A stretch of DNA of 23,855 nucleotides, taken from assembly GCA_022713905.1 (NCBI GenBank), contig JAIHTM010000014.1, forward strand, positions 1 to 23,855, given 5' to 3'. The notes below the pieces were generated by a model. The model was not told the DNA's origin, searched no databases, and saw nothing but the letters and a program-made list of their open reading frames with translations. The position numbers were made by a program, and so were the translations under genes. This document shows positions 1 to 7,172 of the stretch, one piece after another; the stretch's first letter is position 1, and every line of letters begins with the position of its first letter. Source of the DNA: Collinsella sp. GTDB lineage: Bacteria > Actinomycetota > Coriobacteriia > Coriobacteriales > Coriobacteriaceae.

Positions 1-2259
1 GTACTGGCCATCGAAGACCACGTCGGCGGCGTCCACATCCCACATCTGGGCGGCCTTGACGCAGATCTTCTCACGTAGCTCGGTCGCGGCGTTCTTGGCG
101 GCCAGGCCCGTCACGTACGTGCCCGAGCTCGCGTACGAGCCGGCGTCGAACGGCGACACATCGGTGTCCACGCCGCGCACCACGATCAGCGAGCTCTCCA
201 CGCCCAGCTCCTCGGCGGCAATCTGCGCCAGGATTGTGTCGACGCCCATGCCGTTATCGGTAGCGCCGGTGCCGATGGTAATGAAGCCGTCCTCTTCCAG
301 GCGCATGTCAATGCCGGCGATGTCCACGTTGGAGATACCCGAGCCCTGCATGGTGAGCGCGCAGCCCAGGGCGCGCACGCGGTCGCCCAGGTCCACGGCC
401 AGCGGCTTGTCGCGCCAGCCGATCATGTCCATCGCACGCAGCAGGCAGCGGTCGAGCGCGCAGGCGTTGAGCTTCTCGTTGTAGTACTGCGGCATGGTCT
501 CGCCCTCGCGCACGATGTTCTTAAGGCGCAGGTCGGCGGGGTCCATGTGCAGCATGTCGGCGAGCTCGTTGACGGCGCTCTCCACGGCAAACTGGCCCTG
601 GGTGGCACCGTAGCCGCGATACGCGCCGCCGCGGTTGGTATTGGTGTAGACGGCGTCCCAGCTAAAGCGGCTCGCCTTCACGTGGTTGTAGATAGGCAGG
701 CTCTTGTGGCCCGAAAGGCCAATCGTCGTGGTGGCGTGCTCGCCGTACGCACCGGCGTTGGACAGCGTGTGCAGGTCGATGGCCGTGATGGTGCCGTCGT
801 TCATGGCGCCCAGCTTGACGGTCATCTGCATCTGGTGGCGCGAGTTGCCCGCGGTGATGGTCTCCTCGCGGGTGTAGCAGCAGTAGCTCGGACGACCGGT
901 CTGCTGGGTGACGAACGCCACGAAGATCTCGCAGCAGCCCGTCTGCTTTGAGCCAAAGCCGCCGCCGATGCGCGGCTTAATGACCTGCACCTGCGACTGA
1001 GGGATATCGAGCGACTGTGCGACCATACGGCGCACGTGGAAGGGCACCTGCGTAGAGGTGGTCACCGAGATGCGGCCGAACGCGTCGGTCGTCGCGAAGG
1101 CGCGGAAGGTCTCCATGGGCGCGGTCTGCGTGGCCTGGCTGGTGTAGGTGCGCTCAAAGACGATGTCGCTCTGGGCGAAGGCCTCGTCCAGGTCGCCATA
1201 ATCGCTGGTACCGCTGCACACCAGGTTGCGAGCAACGTCGCCGCCCTGCGGGAACATAAAGGTCACGTCGCCCTCGGGGTGGACCACGATGTCGTTATCG
1301 AGTGCCTGGGTAAAGTCGAGCAGCGGCTCGAGCACCTCGTAGTCGACCTTGATGAGCTTGAGTGCCTTGTCGGCGGCCTCCTCGGTCTCGGCGGCGACAA
1401 TCGCCACTTCCTCGTTTTGGTAGCGCACGAGGTTCTCGAGGATCAGACGGTCGTAGGGACTCGGCTGCGGATAGCTCTGGCCGGCGATGGTAAAGCGGCG
1501 CTTGGGCACGTCCTCGTAGGTGTAGACGCCCACGACGCCGGGCACCTTCAACGCACGCGAGGTGTCGATGGAGCGGATCTTGGCGCGCGCATAGGGGCTG
1601 CGCTTGAGCTTAACGATGAGCGCGCCGGCGGGCACCATGTCGCCCGTGTAGACGGGACGGCCCTCGAGCAGAGCCTTCGAGTCCTTCTTGGGCTGCTTGT
1701 GGGTAATCTGCTTGTAAGTGACGCCGTCGCAGCTGGTGTCGTTGACCGGCAGCTCGGGCATCTCGAAGCCCACCTGCACGCCGGACTCGTTGAGGAAGCG
1801 GACGATGGCGCGCAGCTGGCTCTCGTAGCCGCTGCAACGGCACAGGTTGCCGGCGAGCTGGCGCGAGAGCTCCTCGCGCGTGGCGACGAGGCTCGGGTCC
1901 TCCTTGGCGGCGCGGGCGAGCGCCAGCACGTTCATGATGAGGCCGGGGGCGCAAAAACCGCATTGCTCGGCGCCTTCGGCAGCCATTGCGCGGGCGAGCG
2001 CCTCGGACTCGGCCTTGAGGCCCTCGAGCGTGGTGATGGTGTGGCCCTCAACGCGGGCGGCAGGAACCGAGCAGCTCAGCACCGGGTCGCCGTCGAGCCA
2101 CACCGTGCACAGGCCGCAGTTGGTGGTTTCGCAGGCGCAGCGCACCGACGCGCAGCCCTGCTCGCGCAGAAGCGCAAAGAGCATGGTGTCGGGGGCAATC
2201 TGCACCTTGACCTTGCGGCCGTTGAGCGTAAAGGAAAGATCGATGAGTTTGGCAGCCAT
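1..2259 (-). CDS. Fused [2Fe-2S]/molybdopterin-binding subunit of a molybdenum hydroxylase (XdhD/YgfN type), partial
   Basis: The frame is open from ATG at 2259 to the window edge (753 codons, no stop), so the 3' end is missing. Residues 1-160 carry two [2Fe-2S] modules: C43-x4-C48-x2-C51 with C63 (plant ferredoxin type), then C100-x2-C103 with C140-R-C142. From about residue 195 it continues into the xanthine dehydrogenase-type molybdopterin domain, with the hallmark strings GGGFGSKQTG and RGGAYRGYGATQGQF. In most bacterial xanthine or CO dehydrogenases these are separate subunits. The fusion matches the E. coli XdhD/YgfN family, often labelled 'probable selenate reductase Mo-binding subunit', which is about 950 residues; roughly 100-200 residues should lie beyond the edge, including the expected catalytic Glu. 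The start overlaps the FAD gene stop in TAATG, implying translational coupling. Cytoplasmic. The substrate (purine, another N-heterocycle or other) cannot be read from the sequence. Confidence 0.9.
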   Translation of the reverse strand, partial: MAAKLIDLSFTLNGRKVKVQIAPDTMLFALLREQGCASVRCACETTNCGLCTVWLDGDPVLSCSVPAARVEGHTITTLEGLKAESEALARAMAAEGAEQCGFCAPGLIMNVLALARAAKEDPSLVATREELSRQLAGNLCRCSGYESQLRAIVRFLNESGVQVGFEMPELPVNDTSCDGVTYKQITHKQPKKDSKALLEGRPVYTGDMVPAGALIVKLKRSPYARAKIRSIDTSRALKVPGVVGVYTYEDVPKRRFTIAGQSYPQPSPYDRLILENLVRYQNEEVAIVAAETEEAADKALKLIKVDYEVLEPLLDFTQALDNDIVVHPEGDVTFMFPQGGDVARNLVCSGTSDYGDLDEAFAQSDIVFERTYTSQATQTAPMETFRAFATTDAFGRISVTTSTQVPFHVRRMVAQSLDIPQSQVQVIKPRIGGGFGSKQTGCCEIFVAFVTQQTGRPSYCCYTREETITAGNSRHQMQMTVKLGAMNDGTITAIDLHTLSNAGAYGEHATTTIGLSGHKSLPIYNHVKASRFSWDAVYTNTNRGGAYRGYGATQGQFAVESAVNELADMLHMDPADLRLKNIVREGETMPQYYNEKLNACALDRCLLRAMDMIGWRDKPLAVDLGDRVRALGCALTMQGSGISNVDIAGIDMRLEEDGFITIGTGATDNGMGVDTILAQIAAEELGVESSLIVVRGVDTDVSPFDAGSYASSGTYVTGLAAKNAATELREKICVKAAQMWDVDAADVVFDGQY

Positions 2260-3003
2260 TAGCGCACCTCGCTAAAATCGACGCCGGGCACGCGGCGGCA
2301 GGAATACTCGTCCGTGGCAAACTTAGGAATCTGCACGGTCTCGAGCTCGCGGGCAAGCGCGGCCGAAAGCTCGATGCCGGCGGCGCGGCGCACGGCCTGC
2401 ACGGCAAGCGGCGCCGAGATGCGACGGCGGTACTCAGCCGAGCCCCACAAGTTGGTGCCGTAGCTCAGCGCGCGTACGGACGCGGCAAGGGCACGCAGCT
2501 CGTCCTCGGAAGGCCGCTCGTTCACCAGGCCGCACGCCTCACCCTGCAGCAGGATCGCGCACAGCGGACGGGCGCCCACGGTGACATGCCAGCTGTTGTC
2601 CCACCAGGCGGCGGTGACGTTTAAGGAGGGGAAGTCGGTCGCGGCCTTGCGCACGGCCTCATAGCTCGCGCGGTAGTCGTGCTTAACGACCACGACGTAC
2701 TCGATCACGTCGCGCACGTAGCCCATGTCAACGAACTCGGCGAGCGGCACGCGGCCGGCACCCGTCAGCTCAACATAGGAATGTACACATGGCACCGATG
2801 CGAAACTCGGTCTCGGTCTCCTCGATCTGATCGAGTCCGCAGGCCGAAAGGTCAATCGCCGTCGCCACACGACGCGAACCCAGGCGCATCCAGATGCCGC
2901 CGCCCACAATCTTGTTGTTGCGGTTTTTCTGCAAGAGCTCATAGGCTTCGGCCGCGTTTCCAACACGGACGTAGGTACCGAACTTGAGCACGTTCTCCCC
3001 CAT
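2259..3003 (-). pseudogene. FAD-binding subunit of the molybdenum hydroxylase (CoxM/YgfM type), frameshifted
   Basis: This subunit normally passes electrons from the Fe-S clusters to FAD and on to an acceptor. Reading from ATG 3003, the first ~74 residues look like a CoxM-type N-terminus (KFGTYVRVGNAAEAYELLQ, then GGGIWMRLGSRR and FRIGAMCT), then hit TGA at 2772-2770. The homologous continuation (SYVELTGAGRVPLAEFVD through to CRRVPGVDFSEVR) lies in another frame and ends at TAA 2261-2259. Removing one base near 2780-2783 (ACATTCC to ACATCC on the coding strand) joins both halves into 247 residues, a normal family length. So this is one gene with a single-base insertion, either a true mutation or a sequence error. 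It precedes and overlaps the Mo subunit start by one base (TAATG). The start is the first ATG that gives family homology; its SD is weak. Confidence 0.85.
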
Positions 3004-3065
3004 CTCTTCACTTGTCCAGTACCTCTAAGTGTACCAAACGAGGGGGCACGACCCTCACCACCACA

Positions 3066-3099
3066 GAAAAAGGCTCCCAGCCAAGATAGCTGGGAGCCT
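3066..3099 (-). terminator. Rho-independent terminator of gdhA
   Basis: An 11-bp perfect stem (AGGCTCCCAGC at 3071-3081 with GCTGGGAGCCT at 3089-3099) has a 7-nt loop. On the minus strand it is followed by a T run (3071-3066). It lies 25 nt beyond the gdhA stop codon. Confidence 0.9.
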
Positions 3100-3123
3100 C
3101 GTGAGGCGCTATGAAGCGAAGAA

Positions 3124-3267
3124 TTAGCAGACGCCCTGAGCGAGCATGGCGTCGGCGACCTTCAGGAAGCCGGCGATGTTGGCGCCCATGACGAAGTTGC
3201 CCTCCTCGCCGTACTTCTTGGCGGTGTCGTCCACGTTGTGGAACATGCCGCGCATGAGCTGCTCGAG
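3124..3267 (-). pseudogene. gdhA: NADP-type glutamate dehydrogenase, C-terminal fragment
   Basis: About 47 codons ending at TAA 3126-3124 match the extreme C-terminus of hexameric glutamate dehydrogenase: the run NFVMGANIAGFLKVADAML ending AQGVC parallels E. coli GdhA (YVQGANIAGFVKVADAMLAQ). The preceding LEQLMRGMFHNVDDT also fits the family. Upstream of about 3267 homology stops, and the complementary strand becomes purN. The ~400 residues with the glutamate site and Rossmann fold are absent, so the fragment cannot be active here. It keeps its own terminator at 3066-3099. GdhA interconverts 2-oxoglutarate, ammonium and glutamate. Either the chromosome broke here or two contigs were wrongly joined; an intact gdhA may exist elsewhere. 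Confidence 0.85.
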
Positions 3268-3651
3268 CGCGGCTGCGAGTACGTGGTGATGGCCGGTTAC
3301 ATGCGCATGGTGCACACGCCGCTGCTGGCGGCGTTCCCCAACCGCGTGGTCAACCTGCATCCGGCGCTGCTGCCGAGCTTTACCGGTGCCCATGCGATCG
3401 ACGATGCGTTTGCTCGCGGCGTCAAGGTGACCGGCGTGACCGTGCACTTTGCCAACGAGATCTACGACAACGGCCCCATCATCGCCCAGCGTGCGCTGGC
3501 TGTTGAGGAGGGCTGGGATGTCGATACGCTCGAGGAGCACATTCACGCGATTGAGCACGTGCTGTATCCCGAAGTCGTGCAGATGCTCGCCGACGGTCGC
3601 GTTCACGTGCTGGAGAGCGGCAAGGTCGCAATTGATGCACCCCGCGGCTAG
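3256..3651 (+). pseudogene. purN: Phosphoribosylglycinamide formyltransferase, 5'-truncated
   Basis: From GCEYVVMAGYMRMV onward the plus strand encodes the C-terminal ~125 residues of PurN, which transfers a formyl group from 10-formyl-THF to GAR in purine synthesis. The catalytic Asn and His of NLHPALLPSF and the downstream acidic motif (NEIYDNGP) are present. The N-terminal ~75-80 residues with the GGxGSN phosphate-binding loop are missing, and no SD-led start is seen: the first ATG in frame (3238) lies in sequence antisense to gdhA. Full-length PurN is about 190-210 residues. The stop is TAG at 3649-3651, with a terminator following. The two truncated genes meet head to head around 3256-3272, where GCTCGAGC forms a small palindrome. 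Confidence 0.88.
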
Positions 3652-3683
3652 CGGTGCACAGTACAATTTAGCCGAGTAGTCAG

Positions 3684-3728
3684 GGTGGTCATTGGCGCCA
3701 AGGCGCGCGTGGCCACCTTTTGTTTTTG
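3684..3728 (+). terminator. Rho-independent terminator of purN
   Basis: GGTGGTCA (3684-3691) pairs with TGGCCACC (3710-3717), with one G-T wobble, and is followed by a T-rich tract (CTTTTGTTTTT). It begins about 30 nt beyond the purN stop. Confidence 0.75.
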
Positions 3729-3729
3729 G

Positions 3730-3785
3730 TAGTCACCTGCGACGTTCTTTAACGACTGGCCATTCAAGAACGTCGCAGGTGACTA
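3730..3785. repeat. Perfect 20-bp inverted repeat with 16-nt loop
   Basis: TAGTCACCTGCGACGTTCTT (3730-3749) is the exact reverse complement of 3766-3785. The loop is 3750-3765. It lies between the purN terminator and the SD of the EIIA gene. It has no T tract, so it is not an obvious terminator. A mobile palindrome or an operator for the downstream gene are both possible. Confidence 0.85.
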
Positions 3786-3803
3786 GATGAGAGAGGTGAG
3801 CGC

Positions 3804-4268
3804 ATGGCGGATAACGAAGCGCTGTTTACGCCTGAGCTGGTGTTTTTTGATTGGGAGTGTGCGACGCCGGATGAGGTGTTTGCGCGGCTCGAGGGCGAGC
3901 TTGCACCGCGTGGCTACATTGCGTCCGGTTGGCTCGACGCCGTTCGCACGCGCGAGGATGCCTATCCCACGGGTCTTGCCATGCCGGCGGCAAACATTGC
4001 CATTCCGCATACCGATCCGGGGTTTGTGGCCAAGCCCTATATCGCGGTGGTGAAGCCCGCCGCGCCCGTGACATTTAACGCTATGGCTGGCATGGGCGCT
4101 CCGGTGCCGGCGCAGATCGTCATCAATTTGGGTATTGCCGAGCCGGGTGGCCAGGTCGAGGCCCTGCAGGCACTCATGAACATCTTTATGGGCGCCGATG
4201 CCGCAGCCGACGTGCTCGGCCAGACCACGCCCCAGGGCATGGTCGACGCCATCCGCCGCCACTTCTAA
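3804..4268 (+). CDS. PTS EIIA component, fructose/galactitol (GatA) type
   Basis: This 154-residue cytosolic protein is the length of a single PTS EIIA domain of the mannitol/fructose class. It receives phosphate from HPr on a histidine and passes it to an EIIB. The conserved motif is NIAIPHTDP, with His69 the expected phosphoacceptor. The closest types appear to be GatA/SgcA, but the sugar cannot be assigned. The start ATG 3804 has an SD (AGAGGTGAG, 3792-3800) at 3 nt; the next upstream in-frame region gives no homology. No EIIB or EIIC lies beside it, so it is an orphan EIIA here and must work with components encoded elsewhere, or act in regulation. Confidence 0.88.
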   Translation: MADNEALFTPELVFFDWECATPDEVFARLEGELAPRGYIASGWLDAVRTREDAYPTGLAMPAANIAIPHTDPGFVAKPYIAVVKPAAPVTFNAMAGMGAPVPAQIVINLGIAEPGGQVEALQALMNIFMGADAAADVLGQTTPQGMVDAIRRHF

Positions 4269-4279
4269 GGTGGGGCTGA

Positions 4280-4376
4280 GTCGGCACTTGGGGACTGTCC
4301 CTAACTGCCGGCTGCCAGAGCTGTCCCCTTTGCACCAAAATGGTGCAGATTAACCTGTCCCCAATGCACCAAGCGT
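4280..4376. repeat. Cluster of GGGGACAGG-bearing palindromes
   Basis: Twelve nt after the EIIA stop, 4280-4295 and 4297-4312 form an imperfect palindrome (13 of 16 pairs) centred on GGGGACTGTCCC. A second unit follows: CTGTCCCC (4321-4328), a perfect 7-bp hairpin TGCACCA/TGGTGCA (4331-4347) and CCTGTCCCC (4354-4362), with another TGCACC at 4365-4370. The same GGGGACAGG word recurs in other palindromes of this window. The arrangement resembles REP-like elements moved by IS200-type REP-associated transposases (RAYT); that link is inference, as no transposase gene is present. Confidence 0.6.
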
Positions 4377-4438
4377 GCCGCGGGGGCTGCGTTGTGACAC
4401 AATGGCGTTTGTTCGATTCGTGATGCGAAAGGCCAACT

Positions 4439-5659
4439 ATGGCAAATAAGAAAAAGAACTCCGAGGCCGCGCCGACGCCCGAGCAGCAGGCCCGCGCTGC
4501 CTCCAGCTCTCGCAAGAAGCAGCGCAAGACGTACGTGTCTAAGACAGTCAAGATCGTCCTGGTGGTCATCGGCGTGCTGGCGATGCTGCTTTCCGTCTCG
4601 GCGATGGCGTGCTCCGGCCTTATGTCGCAGGCCGAGGACACCTCGGGCTACAAGCTGACCGGCGGTGTTGCTGCAACTATCAACGGCACCAACCTCACCG
4701 AGGACACCGTGACCAAGCAGATCATGAGCATGCGCACGTCCTACGGCTACACCAAGGATAAGGATTGGGCGCAGTATCTGGTTGACAACGACCTCACGCC
4801 CAAGATGTACCGCAAGCAACTCATCGACTCCTACACGCAGCAGATTCTGCTTCAACAGGCACAGAAGGAGAACGGCGTGACGGTGTCGGACGAGGAGGTC
4901 GAGAAGGCTTGGAAGGACGCGTGCAAGAGCGCAGGCGGTGCCAAGGCCTTTAAGAAGACCCTCAAGACCTACGGCTATACCGAGGACACCTACAAGGACT
5001 CGCTCAAGGAGAGTCTGGCGCAACAGAAACTCAAGGATGCCGTCGCGCCCACGAGCAAGCCCAAGGACAGCGAGATTGTCGATTACATCAACGAGAACCT
5101 GTCCAGCTACAACGACGCCCGCCGCTCGTCGAACATCCTGATCAAGGTTGATTCCGACGCTTCCGACGAGGACAAGGCTGCCGCCAAGGCCAAGGCACAG
5201 GAGTGCCTGGACAAGATCAACTCCGGTGAGCTGAGCTTTGAGGACGCCGTTGAGCAGTACTCCGAGGACACCGGTTCCAAGGAGAAGAAGGGCGATGTGG
5301 GCTGGGATAAGCTCACCACCTTCGTTGACAGCTATCAGACGGCACTCGAGGGCCTTAACAAGGGCGACGTGAGCGACGTGGTCGAGTCGACGTACGGTTA
5401 CCACATCATCAAGTGCACCGACTACTTCCATGTCGATAACCAGGTCGATGACATCAAGCAGGTGCCCAAGGCCATCAAGAAGTATGTCTCCAACGTGGTG
5501 AAGACGCAGGCGGCCAGCACCGCGTACAGCGAGTGGCTGGAGCAGTACAAGAAGGACGCCGATATCACCGTTAACCCCATGCCTAAGGACGTGCCGTACA
5601 ACGTCAGCCTGAAGGGCGTCACCAAGAGTTCGACCGACGATTCGTCGACGACTGAGTAA
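4439..5659 (+). CDS. Membrane-anchored parvulin-type peptidyl-prolyl isomerase (PrsA/SurA-like foldase)
   Basis: This 406-residue protein likely folds secreted proteins outside the membrane. Residues 1-35 are a long Lys/Arg-rich cytoplasmic tail, and about 36-58 form one hydrophobic segment ending AMAC58, which is a poor lipobox, so an uncleaved signal anchor is favoured over a lipoprotein. Residues 80-210 form a SurA-like helical N-domain. Residues 226-328 are a parvulin domain (SSNILIKVDS, GELSFEDAVEQYSED, KKGDVGW, then VVESTYGYHIIKC). The acidic, Ser/Thr-rich tail continues to 406. ATG 4439 follows an SD-like GAAAGG. The gene is followed by a hairpin (5665-5690) and yqeY. A gene set with very large exported surface proteins fits a need for such a foldase. 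Confidence 0.88.
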   Translation: MANKKKNSEAAPTPEQQARAASSSRKKQRKTYVSKTVKIVLVVIGVLAMLLSVSAMACSGLMSQAEDTSGYKLTGGVAATINGTNLTEDTVTKQIMSMRTSYGYTKDKDWAQYLVDNDLTPKMYRKQLIDSYTQQILLQQAQKENGVTVSDEEVEKAWKDACKSAGGAKAFKKTLKTYGYTEDTYKDSLKESLAQQKLKDAVAPTSKPKDSEIVDYINENLSSYNDARRSSNILIKVDSDASDEDKAAAKAKAQECLDKINSGELSFEDAVEQYSEDTGSKEKKGDVGWDKLTTFVDSYQTALEGLNKGDVSDVVESTYGYHIIKCTDYFHVDNQVDDIKQVPKAIKKYVSNVVKTQAASTAYSEWLEQYKKDADITVNPMPKDVPYNVSLKGVTKSSTDDSSTTE

Positions 5660-5664
5660 TCATG

Positions 5665-5690
5665 GGGCGGTGCTCATACGAGTGCCGCCC
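5665..5690 (+). other. Intergenic hairpin between foldase gene and yqeY
   Basis: GGGCGG (5665-5670) pairs with CCGCCC (5685-5690), and CTC with GAG inside. No T tract follows. It sits just upstream of the yqeY SD, so it could be a weak terminator, an mRNA processing site or a modest translational control. Confidence 0.5.
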
Positions 5691-5713
5691 ACGCTATTGA
5701 GGAGGATTTGCAG

Positions 5714-6157
5714 ATGACCAACGAAGAGCTGCAGAAGGAAATGATCGCGGCCATGAAGGCCAAGGACAAGGTTCGCCTGTCCATCATTCGCCAGGTCAAG
5801 GCCGAGGTGAAGAATATCGAGGTTAACGAGCGCCGCGATGTGACCGAGGAAGACGTCAACAGCATGATCAAGCGTCTGATCAAGCAGACGAGCGAGACGT
5901 TGGAGATGTCCATCAAGGCCGGCACCGACCAGGAGCGTACCGACAACCTGACCGAGCAGGTCAAGATTCTGGAGAGCCTGCTGCCCGCACAGGTTTCGGG
6001 CGAGGAGCTCGAGGCCCTGATCGAGCAGGTTATCGCCGAGCTGGGCGCTACTTCCAAGAAGCAGATGGGCCAGGTCATGGGAGCACTCGGCAAGGCCACC
6101 GGCGGCAACTTCGATAAGCCGGCCGCGGCAAAGATCGTCGGAGCAAAGCTGTCTTAA
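5714..6157 (+). CDS. yqeY: GatB/YqeY domain-containing protein
   Basis: A 147-residue YqeY-family protein, of typical family length. It starts TNEELQKEMIAAMKAKDKVR and contains the hallmark RLSIIRQVKAEVKN and the C-terminal tail-like domain with KKQMGQVMGAL. The family resembles the C-terminal tRNA-binding domain of the amidotransferase subunit GatB, and its exact role is unsettled; a link to tRNA-dependent amidation is inferred from homology only. ATG 5714 is chosen because AGGAGG at 5700-5705 sits 8 nt upstream; the TTG at 5708 would be only 2 nt away. It lies 54 nt after the foldase gene, so the two may share a transcript. A strong terminator follows at 6187. Confidence 0.88.
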   Translation: MTNEELQKEMIAAMKAKDKVRLSIIRQVKAEVKNIEVNERRDVTEEDVNSMIKRLIKQTSETLEMSIKAGTDQERTDNLTEQVKILESLLPAQVSGEELEALIEQVIAELGATSKKQMGQVMGALGKATGGNFDKPAAAKIVGAKLS

Positions 6158-6186
6158 GGGCTGACCGACACATAGCCGATGCTGAG

Positions 6187-6217
6187 GGGCGTGACCATTG
6201 CGGTCGCGCCCTTTTTT
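6187..6217 (+). terminator. Rho-independent terminator of yqeY
   Basis: GGGCGTGACC (6187-6196) pairs with GGTCGCGCCC (6202-6211), with one wobble and a 5-nt loop. Six T's follow directly (6212-6217). Confidence 0.92.
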
Positions 6218-6259
6218 GTCGGCCGATGAAGGGCGCCTCCCCTGGCTGGTCATTGGGCG

Positions 6260-6326
6260 CTCATTGGGGACAGGCTTAAATGAGTGCCCAATGAGCAGGT
6301 ACTCATTTAAGCCTGTCCCCAATGAG
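6260..6326. repeat. Perfect 26-bp inverted repeat carrying GGGGACAGG in each arm
   Basis: Positions 6260-6285 and 6301-6326 are exact reverse complements, separated by a 15-nt loop. Each arm holds GGGGACAGGCTTAAATGAGT. Perfect identity over 26 bp suggests recent insertion or an actively maintained structure. Two inverted REP-like units of this form resemble a REPIN; that label is inferred. It lies between the yqeY terminator and the ABC operon promoter. Confidence 0.85.
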
Positions 6327-6391
6327 TGGGTGGAAGGTTGCGGGTTCTTTACGGGAATGTAGTGTGGGCTGCGGAAACGTGGTTCTTTCCG

Positions 6392-6397
6392 TACAAT
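6392..6397 (+). promoter_or_regulatory. Candidate -10 box of the ABC importer operon
   Basis: TACAAT lies 35 nt before the start of the ATPase gene. No good -35 hexamer is seen at 16-18 nt upstream (CTGCGG is the best), so this call is tentative. Confidence 0.45.
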
Positions 6398-6432
6398 AGT
6401 TCAACTCGTGTAAACGCAGGGAAGGGACATTC

Positions 6433-7164
6433 ATGGCAGACATGATCGAGATCAAGCATCTCAACAAGTACTTTGGCGACCTGCATGTGCTCAAAGATAT
6501 CAATCTCACCGTCAAGCGCGGCGAGAAGCTCGTAATGATCGGGCCTTCCGGCTCGGGTAAGTCGACGCTCATCCGCTGTGTCGATTATCTTGAGGAGCCC
6601 ACGTCGGGCGAGGTCGTCATCGATGGTACGCCGCTCACCAAAAAGAACCACCTGGAGATGGCTCGCAAGTACAGTTCCATGGTGTTTCAGCAGTTCAACC
6701 TGTATCCCAACATGACGGTGCTCGGCAACCTGACGCTCGCGCCCATCAAGCTGCAAAAGAAGAGCAAGGAGGAGGCGACCGAGATCGCCATCGCCGCGCT
6801 CAAGCGCGTTGGCATGGCGCATAAGGCCGGCGAGTATCCGCAGAATCTCTCGGGCGGTCAGCAGCAGCGCATCGCCATCGCCCGTGCCCTGTGCACCAAG
6901 CAGCCCATCATCCTGTTTGACGAACCGACCTCGGCGCTCGACCCCGAGATGGTCCAGGAGGTTCTGGACGTTATGATTGAGCTCGCGCAGGAGGACATCA
7001 CCATGATCTGCGTGACGCACGAGATGGGCTTTGCGCGCCAGGTGGCCGACCGCGTCATCTTTATGGAGGACGGCCGTATTCTGGAGGAGGGCACGCCCGA
7101 GCACTTCTTCGATAACCCCGAGAACCCGCGCTGCCGCGAGTTCCTGTCCAAGATTCTGCACTAG
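6433..7164 (+). CDS. Polar amino acid ABC transporter, ATP-binding subunit (GlnQ family)
   Basis: A 243-residue ATPase that powers import through the two permeases encoded downstream. All motifs are intact: Walker A GPSGSGKST (37-45), Q-loop Q86/Q87 in VFQQFNLYPN, signature LSGGQQ (139-144), Walker B ILFDEP with catalytic E164, D-loop SALD (167-170) and switch H196 in VTHEMG. The run VFQQFNLYPNMTVLGN and the length are typical of GlnQ/GltL/HisP-type polar amino acid importers. ATG 6433 follows GGAAGGGA. It is the first gene of a four-gene operon (ATPase, binding protein, two permeases) with gaps of 8, 25 and 3 nt. The substrate is not fixed by this subunit. Confidence 0.95.
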   Translation: MADMIEIKHLNKYFGDLHVLKDINLTVKRGEKLVMIGPSGSGKSTLIRCVDYLEEPTSGEVVIDGTPLTKKNHLEMARKYSSMVFQQFNLYPNMTVLGNLTLAPIKLQKKSKEEATEIAIAALKRVGMAHKAGEYPQNLSGGQQQRIAIARALCTKQPIILFDEPTSALDPEMVQEVLDVMIELAQEDITMICVTHEMGFARQVADRVIFMEDGRILEEGTPEHFFDNPENPRCREFLSKILH

Positions 7165-7172
7165 GCGCGGTG

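Noticed and set aside
1036..2262. Plus-strand open frame (408 codons)
   Set aside because: Antisense to the Mo hydroxylase, whose minus-strand frame carries clear cofactor motifs.
4301..5431. Minus-strand open frame (376 codons)
   Set aside because: Antisense to the parvulin foldase; low-complexity Leu/Val/Gly content without motifs.
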